DNA of 64,000 bases from Hyphomicrobium zavarzinii ATCC 27496 (GCF_000383415.1 NZ_KB911259.1:275007-339006), one strand, 5' to 3'; shown: positions 17,038-26,323, counted from the stretch's first letter. Translations and numbers: made by a program. Notes: generated by a model not told the origin, from the letters alone.

Positions 17038-18684
17038 TTGCAGTACAAGCCGTCCATCGAGCGGACCGCGCTCGCGATCCTGCTCGGCCTGCTGATCGCG
17101 CTGCTCGTCGTCGTCACGACGCTGCCTGCGTTTCCGGTGGATGAAACGCGCTACCTCACCGTCGCGTGGGAAATGCGCGCGAGCGGCAACTGGGCCCTCC
17201 CCACGCTCAACTTCGAGCCCTACTCTCACAAGCCGCCTCTCCTCTTCTGGCTCATCAATCTCCTCTGGTCTCTCCTCGGCGAGCAGGTGTGGGTCGCACG
17301 CCTCGTCGGCGTGTTGAGCTTCATCGCCGTTCTGATCCTTGCGCACCGGCTCGAGGGGGACCTCGCCGCGACGGAGACGGCAGAGGCTGAACGCCCCGCC
17401 ACCAGCGTTCTCCTGCTGGCGGGATTTCCGGTGTTCATCGCCTTCGGCTTCTCGATCATGTTCGACATGCTGCTGACGGCCTGCGTCGTGGCAGCCCTGC
17501 TCGCGCTCTGGCACGCCGGACGATACGGAGACCGGCGCGCGTGGGCCGCGTTCGCCATAAGCATGGGTGCGGGCCTCCTCGCCAAGGGGCCGGTCGCGTT
17601 GCTGACCCTGCTCCTCGTTGCACTTCTCGGACCGCTCTGGATCGCACCGGAGCAACGCCCACGCTGGTACCTCAAGGTGGCAGCGGCCGTCGCTATCGGA
17701 GGCACCATGGTCCTCGGATGGGCCTTGCGCGCGGCATACCTCGGTGGACCCGAGTATGCCGAAATGATCTTCTGGAAGCAGTCCGCAGGCCGCATCTCTT
17801 CGTCTTTCGCCCATGCCCGGCCCTTCTGGTTCTACATACCCGTTCTCACCATCTTCCTGCTTCCGGTGATCCTCTGGCGGCCCCTGCGCGATGGCGTGCG
17901 CAAAGTCGCCGCCGCGAGCTCACCTGCTCGCAATTTCCTGCTCGCTTGGATCATCCCGCCGTTCATCGGGCTGAGCCTCATCAGCGGCAAGCAGCCCCAC
18001 TATCTCCTGCCGCTCATTCCGGGCATCGCGATCCTGGTCGCGCTCGGGATGCAGAAAACCGAATTCCGCCCGCGCGACCGGACGGAGCTAATCGCCGTCG
18101 CCGGCGTCTCCGCCACGATGGTTGTCGTGCTGTCGATCGTTGGGACCAGCCTCCTGCCGCAAGAAGGCATCCTCGAAGCGGTTCAACACTTGAGTCTCCC
18201 ATGGGCGATCTTGATCGCCGTAGATATATTTGCAGCCATCTATCTTCTCGCCCGGTCCATACGTGGCGCTCTGATCGGCATCGCTATTGCAAACGTGATC
18301 GCCATGATGAGCGCGCTCGCCATCGGCCGCAGCACGATCGCGAAGCTCTACGACCTCCAGCCGATGGCCGACGTGCTCGCCACTCACGCCGGTTCGCCGA
18401 TCGCGGCGGCGCAAAAAACACGCGGCGAGTTCGGCTTCCTCGCGCGGCTCCAATCGCCCCTCATCATCGTACCGGAAGAGAATATCGCCTGTTGGCTTGC
18501 AAAAACACCCCGCAGCCTGGCAATCATGCGCACGCAGGTTGACGCCGATGTGCCGGCCTATCGCACTGTCTACCGGCAGCCTTATCGGGCCAATGATGCA
18601 CTGCTGATCATCGAGAGCGACGGAAAGACCGCCTGCACCAACGGCGATGCCGTGCCGATCACAAAGGGCACGGCCGAAGAGTGA
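17038..18684 (+). CDS. GT39/ArnT-like membrane glycosyltransferase
   Basis: This protein of about 548 residues has an N-terminal helix (LAILLGLLIALLVVVTTLP) followed by the hallmark periplasmic-loop acidic motif FPVDETRYLTVAWEM. A Lys-Pro-Pro motif follows (YSHKPPLLFWLINLLWSLLG), then about 10 more membrane helices and a soluble C-terminal domain. These match ArnT/PMT-type transferases that move a sugar from undecaprenyl phosphate onto lipid A. The start is probably TTG 17038, behind GAGATAGG. It is the last gene of the GT2-LAB_N-GT39 operon. The sugar (aminoarabinose, galacturonic acid or other) is undetermined; no arnA/arnB genes are in the window. Confidence 0.87.
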   Translation: MQYKPSIERTALAILLGLLIALLVVVTTLPAFPVDETRYLTVAWEMRASGNWALPTLNFEPYSHKPPLLFWLINLLWSLLGEQVWVARLVGVLSFIAVLILAHRLEGDLAATETAEAERPATSVLLLAGFPVFIAFGFSIMFDMLLTACVVAALLALWHAGRYGDRRAWAAFAISMGAGLLAKGPVALLTLLLVALLGPLWIAPEQRPRWYLKVAAAVAIGGTMVLGWALRAAYLGGPEYAEMIFWKQSAGRISSSFAHARPFWFYIPVLTIFLLPVILWRPLRDGVRKVAAASSPARNFLLAWIIPPFIGLSLISGKQPHYLLPLIPGIAILVALGMQKTEFRPRDRTELIAVAGVSATMVVVLSIVGTSLLPQEGILEAVQHLSLPWAILIAVDIFAAIYLLARSIRGALIGIAIANVIAMMSALAIGRSTIAKLYDLQPMADVLATHAGSPIAAAQKTRGEFGFLARLQSPLIIVPEENIACWLAKTPRSLAIMRTQVDADVPAYRTVYRQPYRANDALLIIESDGKTACTNGDAVPITKGTAEE

Positions 18685-18704
18685 GCGGAGGGCGAACCTG
18701 CCGC

Positions 18705-19058
18705 CTAGATGTCGGGCTGCGAGGCGCGCTCGCGCAAGACGCGCTTGCAGGTTTCCCGCCACGCCTCTTTCGTCATATGCGTGTCTTTATCCCACGTGCT
18801 GATGCAGTGCTCGAGCTCGTCGTTCGAAACGGCGTTCGACGATGGCGGCGGCTCACGCAGTAACGGCTCGCTCATGTCATCCGGCTCGTAGTTGCGCGTA
18901 CCTTTCCTCCCCGCGACAGGCACGACGGCGCGCTCGTCCGTAGCGGAGTCGTAGGTCCTCGAGAGCGCGGATAGCACAGGCGTCACGGCGAAGGGAGCTG
19001 ACAGAGAGAACGCCGCGAACAGGCAGAAGCAGACTGCAGACGACCGGTGGCACCACAT
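18705..19058 (-). CDS. Small secreted hypothetical protein
   Basis: This 117-residue protein starts at ATG 19058, behind GGAGGTCCATC. A hydrophobic N-terminal segment (VCFCLFAAFSLSAPFAV) suggests a signal peptide or anchor. The middle is disordered and the conserved-looking C-terminus (CISTWDKDTHMTKEAWRETC) has two cysteines about 20 residues apart that could form a disulphide. No function is apparent. It converges on the GT39 gene with a 20-bp gap and has no visible terminator. Confidence 0.6.
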   Translation of the reverse strand: MWCHRSSAVCFCLFAAFSLSAPFAVTPVLSALSRTYDSATDERAVVPVAGRKGTRNYEPDDMSEPLLREPPPSSNAVSNDELEHCISTWDKDTHMTKEAWRETCKRVLRERASQPDI

Positions 19059-19291
19059 GATGGACCTCCAACAAGCCCGAGACGCGCGAAGTCCACCCGC
19101 TTCGCCGACACACAGCCCCCCCAGAGATCTAAAGACAGCGAAGCTTTGCGCCACAGGCTCCCGCACGCAAGGGCTCGGCTGCGGATAGAATTTATTTTTT
19201 GCTCCATCGCTCGACTACCCGCGATGGTAAACAGCGAGCAGCGCGCTGAACTTGGTAAAGAGGCGGCGCGAGCCGAGCGCGATGGGGAGCC

Positions 19292-20188
19292 TCACCCGGC
19301 GTCTTTAGTGACCACACGCGGCGCCTGTCCTCCGCGCAGCACCGTATTCCCCTGATAGAGGGTGCGCTGGTCGATCGGCGGCGGCGAGAGCCAGTCGTCC
19401 TCGCTCATCTGGCCGCTCTTGCCATAGACCGCCAGGGCGTTCGCATAGGTGACAAGGCGGATGGCCTCCGCGGTGAGACCTTGATCCGCCATGAGCTGCG
19501 CCGTCTTCGGCACCGAAAGCGGATCCGACACCCCCCAATCGCAAGCCGAATCCACGATGAGCCGCTCCGGCCCATAGGTCTTGACCAGCGAGACCATCCG
19601 CTCCGCGGTCATCTTCGAATGCGGATAGATGGAGAAGGCGGCCCAGAAGCCGCGATCCTTCACTTCCCCGATCGTCTCCTCGTTGACGTGGTCGATGACG
19701 ACCCGCGAAGGATCGACTTTGTGCTCCAGGATGACATCCATCGAGCGCGACGCGCCACGCTTCTTGTCGCGATGCGGCGTGTGGATCATCACGGGAAGAT
19801 CGAGATCGCGCGCCAGGTCCAGCTGCAGGCGGAAATATTTGTCCTCGAGCGCGGTCTGCTCGTCGTAGCCGATCTCGCCGATGGCGACGACACCCTCCTT
19901 GGTCGCGAATGAGGGCAGGATCTCCATCACGCCTTCCGCCAGCGCCTCGTTGTTCGCCTCCTTCGAATTGAGACCGATGCAGCAATAGTGGCGCACCCCG
20001 AACTGCCCGGCGCGAAAGCGCTCGAAGCCCAGAATGTGTGAGAGGTAATCCTTGTAGCTGCCGACGTTGGTGCGGGCCTGCCCGATCCAGAACGCGGGCT
20101 CGATGACGGCGACAACCCCCGCGCTCGCCATGGCTTCATAGTCGTTCGTCGTGCGCGAGATCATGTGAGCGTGGGGATCGATGTACAT
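19292..20188 (-). CDS. eboB: TatD-like metal-dependent hydrolase of the ebo cluster
   Basis: This 298-residue amidohydrolase-fold protein begins with the metal-binding HxH motif (MYIDPHAHMISRTTNDYE). It continues with GEIGYDE, MIHTPHRDKKRGA (metal His), VIDHVNEETI (metal His) and LIVDSACDWGVSDP (catalytic Asp). This is the EboB/TatD-like family. A GGAGACCTCCG precedes ATG 20188. It is the last gene of the minus-strand eboD-E-C-A-B operon, 30 bp after eboA. Its substrate is unknown; ebo genes have been linked to export of scytonemin monomer in cyanobacteria, and this hydrolase is one of the six conserved parts. Confidence 0.9.
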   Translation of the reverse strand: MYIDPHAHMISRTTNDYEAMASAGVVAVIEPAFWIGQARTNVGSYKDYLSHILGFERFRAGQFGVRHYCCIGLNSKEANNEALAEGVMEILPSFATKEGVVAIGEIGYDEQTALEDKYFRLQLDLARDLDLPVMIHTPHRDKKRGASRSMDVILEHKVDPSRVVIDHVNEETIGEVKDRGFWAAFSIYPHSKMTAERMVSLVKTYGPERLIVDSACDWGVSDPLSVPKTAQLMADQGLTAEAIRLVTYANALAVYGKSGQMSEDDWLSPPPIDQRTLYQGNTVLRGGQAPRVVTKDAG

Positions 20189-20218
20189 CGGAGGTCTCCA
20201 AACGAGTGTCGTGAGAGG

Positions 20219-21106
20219 TCAGGCTATCATGGTCCAGGTGAGGCGCCCGTCGCGGGCAGCGGCGGCGAGATCGGGGGCAGCTTCGAGCGCGGCCTTCGCG
20301 GACGGATGCGGCGACTCGGAAAGGGCGAGCGCCGCCCCGCCCCGCTCGGCCTCGGAGCCATCGCACAGGATGGAGGCGAGCATCGCGATCTCCGCCCCCT
20401 CCAGGAAGGGCGCAACGCAGCGCCACAGCTCCGGCGAGATGGTGCGGCCGGCCGCTCGCCGCTCGGCGGCGTAATCGATCAACATGCGCGCAAGATCAGC
20501 GTTGCGGCGCGCATCCAGCCCCTGGATGGGCCAGAGGCGGCTGCCGATGAACAGCGTCTTCACCACCATCTGGTTCCACTGCGCATCGCTGAACTGCTCG
20601 CGCGGATAGGGATTGCGATGAGCGACAGCCTCGAAAATCGGCTGCATGGCCGAGCGGACACCCTCCGCCGCATGAGAAACCAAGCGAGCGGGAGCGGGAA
20701 AGAGCGGCAGGCCCCGCAAAAGCGCGATCTGCTCGCCGATCTCCGCCGCGGCGAGTATTCGGTCGAAGGCCCCGGCAAAGGCGGCCTCCTCGCCCCGGAA
20801 GCTCGCGAGAACAAAGAGAATGCGCGCCGCCTGATCCACGCTCCAGCCCGTCGCATCGAGGTCAGGGCGGATTTCCCGTCCAGCCTCCTGCTCGGCAAAC
20901 GAGAGCGCGAGATCGTCCTTGCCCACCTTGCGCGGCGCAAGCCCGATCGCGATCCCGAGTTGAAGGGGCCGCTCTCCCCCTTCGATGAGCGCGATCTGCT
21001 GATCGAGCCAGCCGAGCGCCTCCGGGGAGAGACGCGAGGCGAGCCATCCATGAAGCAGCGCTTTGGCTCTCTCGACCTGTGTCATATCCATGCCCGTGCT
21101 TCCCAT
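20219..21106 (-). CDS. eboA: EboA domain protein
   Basis: This protein of about 295 residues is mostly alpha-helical, without membrane segments or catalytic motifs. Assignment rests on position in a complete ebo cluster plus family-like segments (WSVDQAARILFVLASF, NQMVVKTLFIGSRLWPIQGLD, RNADLARMLIDYAAERRAAGR). EboA is diagnostic of these clusters and has no known biochemical activity. The start is uncertain: ATG 21106, two bases after the eboC stop, or ATG 21091, which has GGGAAGCACGGGC upstream. The gene is translationally close-coupled to eboC. Confidence 0.82.
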   Translation of the reverse strand: MGSTGMDMTQVERAKALLHGWLASRLSPEALGWLDQQIALIEGGERPLQLGIAIGLAPRKVGKDDLALSFAEQEAGREIRPDLDATGWSVDQAARILFVLASFRGEEAAFAGAFDRILAAAEIGEQIALLRGLPLFPAPARLVSHAAEGVRSAMQPIFEAVAHRNPYPREQFSDAQWNQMVVKTLFIGSRLWPIQGLDARRNADLARMLIDYAAERRAAGRTISPELWRCVAPFLEGAEIAMLASILCDGSEAERGGAALALSESPHPSAKAALEAAPDLAAAARDGRLTWTMIA

Positions 21107-21107
21107 C

Positions 21108-21956
21108 TCAGGTGCCTGGAACAACGCGCTGCAACGCCAGCGTCAAACAGAAGAAGGCGAGACAGACGAGTGCCAGCATCACGTTCCCATGCGCACTCGC
21201 GACGACGGCATCCACGAGCGCGATGGATGCGATCAGAAGACCGACAGCACGTTCCCGATCGCTCGCCAAACCCGACTTTGATCGAAACACCGCCCATCCG
21301 ATTGCTCCAGTCGCAACCGCAGCCAGCAACGACGAAGCCATCGTGATCTCCCCATCGGCCAGTCCAAGCACGATCGGGGCTGCGAGAAGGGCGGCAGGCC
21401 AGAAGGTCGGCAGAGACCGGAAGGCCACGCCTTTCGCGACGAGCGTCAAACCGGCCACATAGAGCAGCAGCGCCAGCGCTGCGCCGATGATCGGCGCAGA
21501 CAGCGCAGCCCCGGCCGCAAGCACGGTGCCGATATAAACAAGCGCGCGGCAGAGCCCCATGATTAGCGGCGAGATGGGGTTACCTTTGTGCCAAGCATCG
21601 TAAACGAGAATAGCGGCCGCGAGCGCGCCACCTGCGGCAGCCGCGCCGAGGCCGAACATGGAGAGTCCCGCCACGCCGCACGCGAGAAGCCCGCCGCCGA
21701 TGCCCCACACCGCACCAGGGGAAATCTCACCAGACGGCAACGGGCGCTCAGGCCGGACGCGCGCATCGATCTCACGATCGAATGCATCGTTGAGGAACAT
21801 GCCGCCCGTATAGAGCGCGGACATCGCGATCGCGACAAGCACGAGCTCGCTCATGCCGAGACCACCCGCCAGCACGGAGGCCGCCAGAACGTTGCTCCAA
21901 ACCGTCGGCAGGTTGGAGATGCGCGCCAGCCGAAGTAGCGACAAGGTCGTGCTCAC
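21108..21956 (-). CDS. eboC: UbiA-like prenyltransferase of the ebo cluster
   Basis: This 282-residue integral membrane protein has the UbiA prenyl-diphosphate-binding motif NDAFDREIDARVRPERPLPSG and a weaker second acidic motif (YDAWHKGNP). It has about nine helices (for example LVLVAIAMSALYTGGMFL and IIGAALALLLYVAGLTLVA). The family joins a polyprenyl chain to an aromatic or other acceptor in the inner membrane; EboC's acceptor is unknown. The start is GTG 21956, overlapping the eboE stop by 3 bp (GTGA). An isopentenyl-diphosphate isomerase gene 6 kb away in the divergent arm could raise the isoprenoid supply. Confidence 0.88.
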   Translation of the reverse strand: MSTTLSLLRLARISNLPTVWSNVLAASVLAGGLGMSELVLVAIAMSALYTGGMFLNDAFDREIDARVRPERPLPSGEISPGAVWGIGGGLLACGVAGLSMFGLGAAAAGGALAAAILVYDAWHKGNPISPLIMGLCRALVYIGTVLAAGAALSAPIIGAALALLLYVAGLTLVAKGVAFRSLPTFWPAALLAAPIVLGLADGEITMASSLLAAVATGAIGWAVFRSKSGLASDRERAVGLLIASIALVDAVVASAHGNVMLALVCLAFFCLTLALQRVVPGT

Positions 21957-23152
21957 GCGCCGAGCTCCGCCCGCACCCACTGAAGCTCCCGCACGATATC
22001 GCCGACGATCTCGGACGATTTGAGCGCCTCGGGAAGAACGTTCCAGGTATAAGTCTCGACTTCGAGATGCGGCGAGATCTCCTGTGTCCTGCACAGAGCC
22101 AGAGCCTCGCGGAGGTTCTGCTGCGTGGAGCCGAGCGTCTCGAAACGGTCGACGAACACAGGCACGTGGCAGTGAACACGCCACTCTCCCCCGGCCGAAC
22201 CCCGCCGCGCCGTAAGAAAGGCCTCGGGCAAATCCGTGTGGCGCGTAATCTCTCCGTTACGCCGCTGCACGGTTTGATGGAGGTAAATGCCATCGTCGAA
22301 GCGGCCGAGCAGCCGTTCGAAATGCGAGGCATCGCCCGTCGCGCTGAGCGCGGCGCTGAGTTGTAGCTTCGCAACCGCGATACCGGCCGCCCGCACCGCT
22401 GCGAGCGTCGGCGCGGTTTCCTCAAACGCCACCGCCGAATGACACACATCGAAGCAGAGGCCGATATGGCGTCTCAGGCTGGCTTCCGCTTCGGCTGCCG
22501 GCACCTCGGCCAACCGTGAAAAGAGCGCGCGCCCGGTTCCCGAAAAGATATGGTCTTGAAGAAAGCTCAGCGCCTCCGCCGTGGTTTCGAGGAAGCAGGC
22601 AGGCTCGGGCTCTATGGCAAGCGTGATCAACCGCCCCATCTCGCGAGAAATGCCGTAGAGATGAAAAGCCGCGCGTGCGAACCCCTCGGCAATGCGATCG
22701 ACGTCGGCCTTGGTGGTGACGCCCGCTTTGAAAGCGCCCGGCACGGTACTGATGCTCGCTGTCATCCCGCCCGGAGCGATGTCTGAGAGGATATCGGCCA
22801 CCAGATTGGTGAAGGCCAGCCTCTCGTGCGTGCGCCAGTCGGGCGCGTAGACCATCTCCTTTACGCGCGTGCCATGAAAACTTCCGTACGGAAACGCGTT
22901 GATCGTGAACACATAGAAGTCGCCGTCCGAAAGGAACTGCTTGAAGCGCGCGCGCACCGACGACTCGGATAGACCTGCGGCAGCCAACGCCGAGAGCCGC
23001 AGACCGACACCCATAGGCGCATCTGGAGAGACCTGCCGCTTCACCTCGGGAAGATAGCGCGCGAGCGCTGCCTCCACCTCCGGCCAGCTCTCTCCGGCAT
23101 GAATGTTCGTGCAGTAGGTAAGATGCGGTCGTCCGGGAAGCGCAAGCTGCAT
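21953..23152 (-). CDS. eboE: Xylose-isomerase-like TIM-barrel protein of the ebo cluster
   Basis: This 399-residue protein has the EboE start LPGRPHLTYCTNIHAGESW. TIM-barrel strands follow, bearing candidate metal ligands: ITLAIEPEPACFLET, IGLCFDVCHSAVAFEE, WRVHCHVPVFVDRF and SPHLEVETYTWNVLP. This is the AP-endonuclease-2 / sugar-isomerase fold, described as a metabolite traffic protein in ebo operons. ATG 23152 overlaps the eboD stop (ATGA), and its own stop overlaps eboC. Substrate unknown; acidic and histidine residues are in place for a divalent-metal isomerase or lyase. Confidence 0.9.
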   Translation of the reverse strand: MQLALPGRPHLTYCTNIHAGESWPEVEAALARYLPEVKRQVSPDAPMGVGLRLSALAAAGLSESSVRARFKQFLSDGDFYVFTINAFPYGSFHGTRVKEMVYAPDWRTHERLAFTNLVADILSDIAPGGMTASISTVPGAFKAGVTTKADVDRIAEGFARAAFHLYGISREMGRLITLAIEPEPACFLETTAEALSFLQDHIFSGTGRALFSRLAEVPAAEAEASLRRHIGLCFDVCHSAVAFEETAPTLAAVRAAGIAVAKLQLSAALSATGDASHFERLLGRFDDGIYLHQTVQRRNGEITRHTDLPEAFLTARRGSAGGEWRVHCHVPVFVDRFETLGSTQQNLREALALCRTQEISPHLEVETYTWNVLPEALKSSEIVGDIVRELQWVRAELGA

Positions 23153-24300
23153 CAGGCCCCGGCCTCCGCCCGCAGCCAATCCAGCGCATTTTCAACCAGC
23201 TCGGGATCCATGGTGTGAACTTCGACGCCGGTGCCGAGCTCGCTGAGAAGCGTAATGGTGAGCTCCCCGCCCAGGTGCTCGCGAAACTCCTCGAGGCCCT
23301 TGAGCAGAAGCCGGCGGCCACTGGCGTCCCGCCGGTCGGCAGCCTCATGCCAGAGCGCAAACCCGAGACGCTCGAGAAGGCGGGTCACGCGCTTCTCCTC
23401 ACCTGCGGGAAGGTGACCTGCGAGCACGGAGTAGCGCGTATCGAGCGCAATTCCGATCGCGACGGCCTCGCCATGGCGAAGCTCGTAACCGGACAGCACT
23501 TCGAGCTTGTGCGCGGCCCAGTGACCGAAATCGAGCGGACGGACGCTGCCGCGCTCGAAAGGGTCACCTCCGTGCGCGATCTGGCGCATATGAAGAAGCG
23601 CACAATGACGGATGAGCTTATCGAGAGGCTCGGAAGCGAAAATCGCAAGCGCTTCCGCCTTCTCCTCGAGCCACTCGAAGAAAGACCTGTCGCGAATGAG
23701 CGCCACCTTCACCGCCTCCGCCATTCCCGCGCGCTTGTCGCGTCCTGGAAGCACGTCGATGAAAGCCGAGTCGTTGATCACGGCGTTCGGCGGAACGAAT
23801 GTGCCGAGCATGTTCTTCATGCCGAAAGCGTTGATGCCGTTTTTCACGCCGACACCCGAATCGTTCTGGGCGAGCACCGTCGTCGGAATGCGAACGTGCC
23901 GTATGCCCCGGTGCGTCGTCGCGGCCGCATATCCCACGAGATCGAGCACCGCGCCGCCACCGACACAGACGACATAGGAATGGCGGTCGAGCCCGTCGCT
24001 TACGAACCGCTGCTGAAGCTCGGAGACGCGCCGCGGATCGTTCTTCACAGCTTCGCCCCCGGCGAGGCTCACGACAGGTCCGGCGAGCGAGAGGTTCGGG
24101 GTGGCATCGACGTAGGCCGCTATCCGCCGCTTGAGGTCCGGCATCTCGCGCTCGACGCCTTCGTCGACGACGAACGTCAACAGATTGGCCGCGCCCGCGC
24201 TTTTAGGGCCGATCAGATCCGCCAGCGTTCTATTCTCGACTGAAAAAACGTCCCGTGTAAAAAAAACGGGAAATTCATAAGAGACAGAGAAACGCTGCAA
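23152..24300 (-). CDS. eboD: 3-dehydroquinate-synthase-like enzyme of the ebo cluster
   Basis: This protein of about 382 residues has the sugar-phosphate cyclase fold. The NAD-binding region is CVGGGAVLDLVGYAAATTH, followed by IPTTVLAQNDSGVGVKNGIN. The three metal ligands expected in 3-dehydroquinate synthases are visible as Glu in GMAEAVKVALI, His in LDFGHWAAHKLE and His in LRHGEAVAIGIAL. The ebo paralogue is distinct from housekeeping AroB and its product is unknown. Family similarity begins at LQRFSVSYEFP, so I use TTG 24300 (AAGGACTTTC upstream); the frame stays open to 24378. It is the first gene of the minus-strand ebo operon. Confidence 0.9.
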   Translation of the reverse strand: MQRFSVSYEFPVFFTRDVFSVENRTLADLIGPKSAGAANLLTFVVDEGVEREMPDLKRRIAAYVDATPNLSLAGPVVSLAGGEAVKNDPRRVSELQQRFVSDGLDRHSYVVCVGGGAVLDLVGYAAATTHRGIRHVRIPTTVLAQNDSGVGVKNGINAFGMKNMLGTFVPPNAVINDSAFIDVLPGRDKRAGMAEAVKVALIRDRSFFEWLEEKAEALAIFASEPLDKLIRHCALLHMRQIAHGGDPFERGSVRPLDFGHWAAHKLEVLSGYELRHGEAVAIGIALDTRYSVLAGHLPAGEEKRVTRLLERLGFALWHEAADRRDASGRRLLLKGLEEFREHLGGELTITLLSELGTGVEVHTMDPELVENALDWLRAEAGA

Positions 24301-24654
24301 GAAAGTCCTTGCATTATTTTCGGCCCGCAATGGTGGAATGGCCAAAGCTAAATCTCGCGACACGACGTTTCCCCACAAAGCGCGTTTATTCTTAGTCAGA
24401 AGCCCTGAAGCGCCACGGGATCAAAGCCACATCGGAGGCCAGAATTTTTCCCGGCCATGCGACAGCTGTGTCCTTTGCGACCAGAGCGGACGGCTAAGTT
24501 CTGCTCCAATTACCGGGCGCTGGCAACACACAGACGCTCCCCAAATACAGCCCCCAGACGAGATCCAGGAGCCACCCCTTGCTTAAAATTGAGCCTCCCT
24601 GACGCCAATCGGGAATTAATCCCACAACACCGCCGGATAACTATCCATTGATTA

Positions 24655-24682
24655 TTTTGACTACTTCCCGATTTGATATAAT
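24655..24682 (+). promoter_or_regulatory. Candidate sigma70-type promoter for the PQQ dehydrogenase gene
   Basis: A perfect TATAAT at 24677-24682 has a weak TTTTGA 16 bp upstream in an AT-rich stretch. It is about 195 bp before ATG 24877, giving a long leader. Confidence 0.35.
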
Positions 24683-24700
24683 TTCCTGATATTCAAATTT

Positions 24701-24722
24701 TCTTGATTGCGCTAAATCAAGA
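24701..24722. promoter_or_regulatory. Perfect inverted repeat, candidate operator
   Basis: Arms TCTTGATT and AATCAAGA (8 bp, perfect) are separated by GCGCTA. It lies 18 bp downstream of the candidate -10 box. The half-site TTGAT resembles FNR/FixK sites, but the spacer is too long for that family. Confidence 0.45.
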
Positions 24723-24876
24723 ACTAGTTGTTCTATAGGCGGCGCGCGCATTCATGCCGCACAATGCAAATGCAGTTTCGGCACTGCAGGTGCATTTCTT
24801 TGCGCAACGCAAAATAGTCCGCCGTCGCGCAAAACGCTTCGTATAGAAACAAAACTGTAAATGGGAGAACGTCCAA

Positions 24877-26298
24877 ATGCGAATGCGGTTCTTAATGTCC
24901 GCGTCGATATTGGCGGCCGGCCTCCTCGGGACCGGGTCTGTGACCGCGGTCGCGCAGGAGGTTCCCAAGACGCCGGACCAAGTGGCTCGGCCGGGAGGGA
25001 AGCTGCCTGGAGATCCGAAGATTGCCGTCGTCAAGGTCGCCGAAGGCTTCCTTGATCCTGTAGGTGTTGCCTCTGCGCGAGACGGCACCGGACGCATCTT
25101 CGTGGTCGAACGCCAGGGCAAGATCAAAATCGTCAACAAGGATGGCAAGATCAACGAGAAGCCGTTCCTCGACCTGACGAAGAACAGCCCGCTCGGCAGC
25201 GAAGTGCAGACCGGCTTCGTGGAGCAGGGCCTCTGGGCCGTTGCCTTCCATCCGAAGTTCAAGGAGAACGGCCACTTCTTCGTGAGCTATGCGTCTCTGC
25301 CCTTCAACGGCGCGCACATCATCGCCCGTTACACGGTTGATCCGGCGAGCCCGGATGTCGTGTCGGTCGAGCATGCCAACAAGACCGTCAAGGTCATCAT
25401 GAACATCCCGCAGCCGTACTACAATCACTACGGCGGCGGCATCCAGTTCGGACCCGACGGCAATCTCTACATCGGCAAGGGTGACGCAGGCTGGGAAGGC
25501 GATCCGCTCGACGCTGGCCAGCGCAAGGACGTGCTCTGGGGCAAGATGCTTCGCATCAACGTCGATACGCCCGATGACGTGGCATACACGATCCCCAAGG
25601 ACAATCCCTGGGCCGGCGCCTATCAGGATCGCATGATGACGCTCTTCGGCATCACCGAGAAGGGCTTCTCCCAGATCCATATGGGCGCTCGGGGTGAATC
25701 GTGGGCCTACGGCCTGCGCAATCCCTACGCGTTCCACTTCAACGCCAAGACCGGCGACCTCTTCATCGCCGACGTCGGCCAGAACCATCTCGAGGAGATC
25801 AACTGGCAGCCCGCATCGAGCAAGGGCGGCGAGAACTATGGCTGGAAGCACAACATGGGCACCAACTGCCATCCGATGACTGGACCGGATGACAAGTGCC
25901 CGATCGTTGGCGTGCTCCCGGCTGCACAGTATCCGCACCAGGAGCCCTATCCTGGCGCCGAGAAGCTGAAGGACGGCTGGGGCTGCTCGGTTCAGGGTCT
26001 CGGCGTCGCGAACTACGGCGGCATGAACGGCGTGTTCCTGACCGGCGACTGGTGCTCGGGCCGCATCTTCGGCACCGGCTGGGATGGCAGCAAGTGGCAG
26101 CTCCAGGAGCTCGCCCAGACCGCGCTGCAGTTCACGGCCGGCAACACCGACGAGGACGGCACCGTGCTCGCAGTGAACTGCAACTGCTTCTACCTGGACG
26201 ACAAGGGCGCTGCGGCCAACCCGCCGGGCGCGCTCTGGAAGATCCTGCCGGCCGACAAGGTTCCGGCTGGAGCGGAAGTCGCGAAGACGAAGAAGTAG
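24877..26298 (+). CDS. Secreted PQQ-dependent sugar dehydrogenase-like protein
   Basis: This 473-residue protein has a signal peptide (MRMRFLMSASILAAGLLG, cleaved near AVAQEV) and a six-bladed beta-propeller of the glucose/sorbosone dehydrogenase family. Visible signatures are LDPVGVASARDGTGRIFVV, GLWAVAFHPKFKENGHFFV, GGGIQFGPDGNLYIGKGDAG, ESWAYGLRNPYAFHFN and FIADVGQNHLEEINWQ. Soluble GDH-type enzymes use PQQ and calcium in the periplasm, but the substrate here is unknown. The C-terminal third is Cys-rich (CSVQ, WCSG, NCNCF), which is unusual. GGGAGAACGTCC precedes the ATG. It is followed by a cytochrome c gene that could be its electron acceptor. Confidence 0.88.
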   Translation: MRMRFLMSASILAAGLLGTGSVTAVAQEVPKTPDQVARPGGKLPGDPKIAVVKVAEGFLDPVGVASARDGTGRIFVVERQGKIKIVNKDGKINEKPFLDLTKNSPLGSEVQTGFVEQGLWAVAFHPKFKENGHFFVSYASLPFNGAHIIARYTVDPASPDVVSVEHANKTVKVIMNIPQPYYNHYGGGIQFGPDGNLYIGKGDAGWEGDPLDAGQRKDVLWGKMLRINVDTPDDVAYTIPKDNPWAGAYQDRMMTLFGITEKGFSQIHMGARGESWAYGLRNPYAFHFNAKTGDLFIADVGQNHLEEINWQPASSKGGENYGWKHNMGTNCHPMTGPDDKCPIVGVLPAAQYPHQEPYPGAEKLKDGWGCSVQGLGVANYGGMNGVFLTGDWCSGRIFGTGWDGSKWQLQELAQTALQFTAGNTDEDGTVLAVNCNCFYLDDKGAAANPPGALWKILPADKVPAGAEVAKTKK

Positions 26299-26323
26299 TC
26301 AACACGTTTAGCCACGCAAAAAA

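Larger units (their letters stand above)
24301..24876. other. Divergent control region of the ebo cluster
   Basis: About 570 bp between eboD and the PQQ-type dehydrogenase, with no convincing gene. The part from 24580 to 24850 is markedly AT-rich compared with its surroundings. It contains the promoter-like elements and perfect inverted repeat listed separately. Confidence 0.5.

Noticed and set aside
24701-24722. FNR/FixK box reading of the dyad TTGATT...AATCAA
   Set aside because: The spacing between TTGAT and ATCAA is 8 bases; FNR-type sites have 4.
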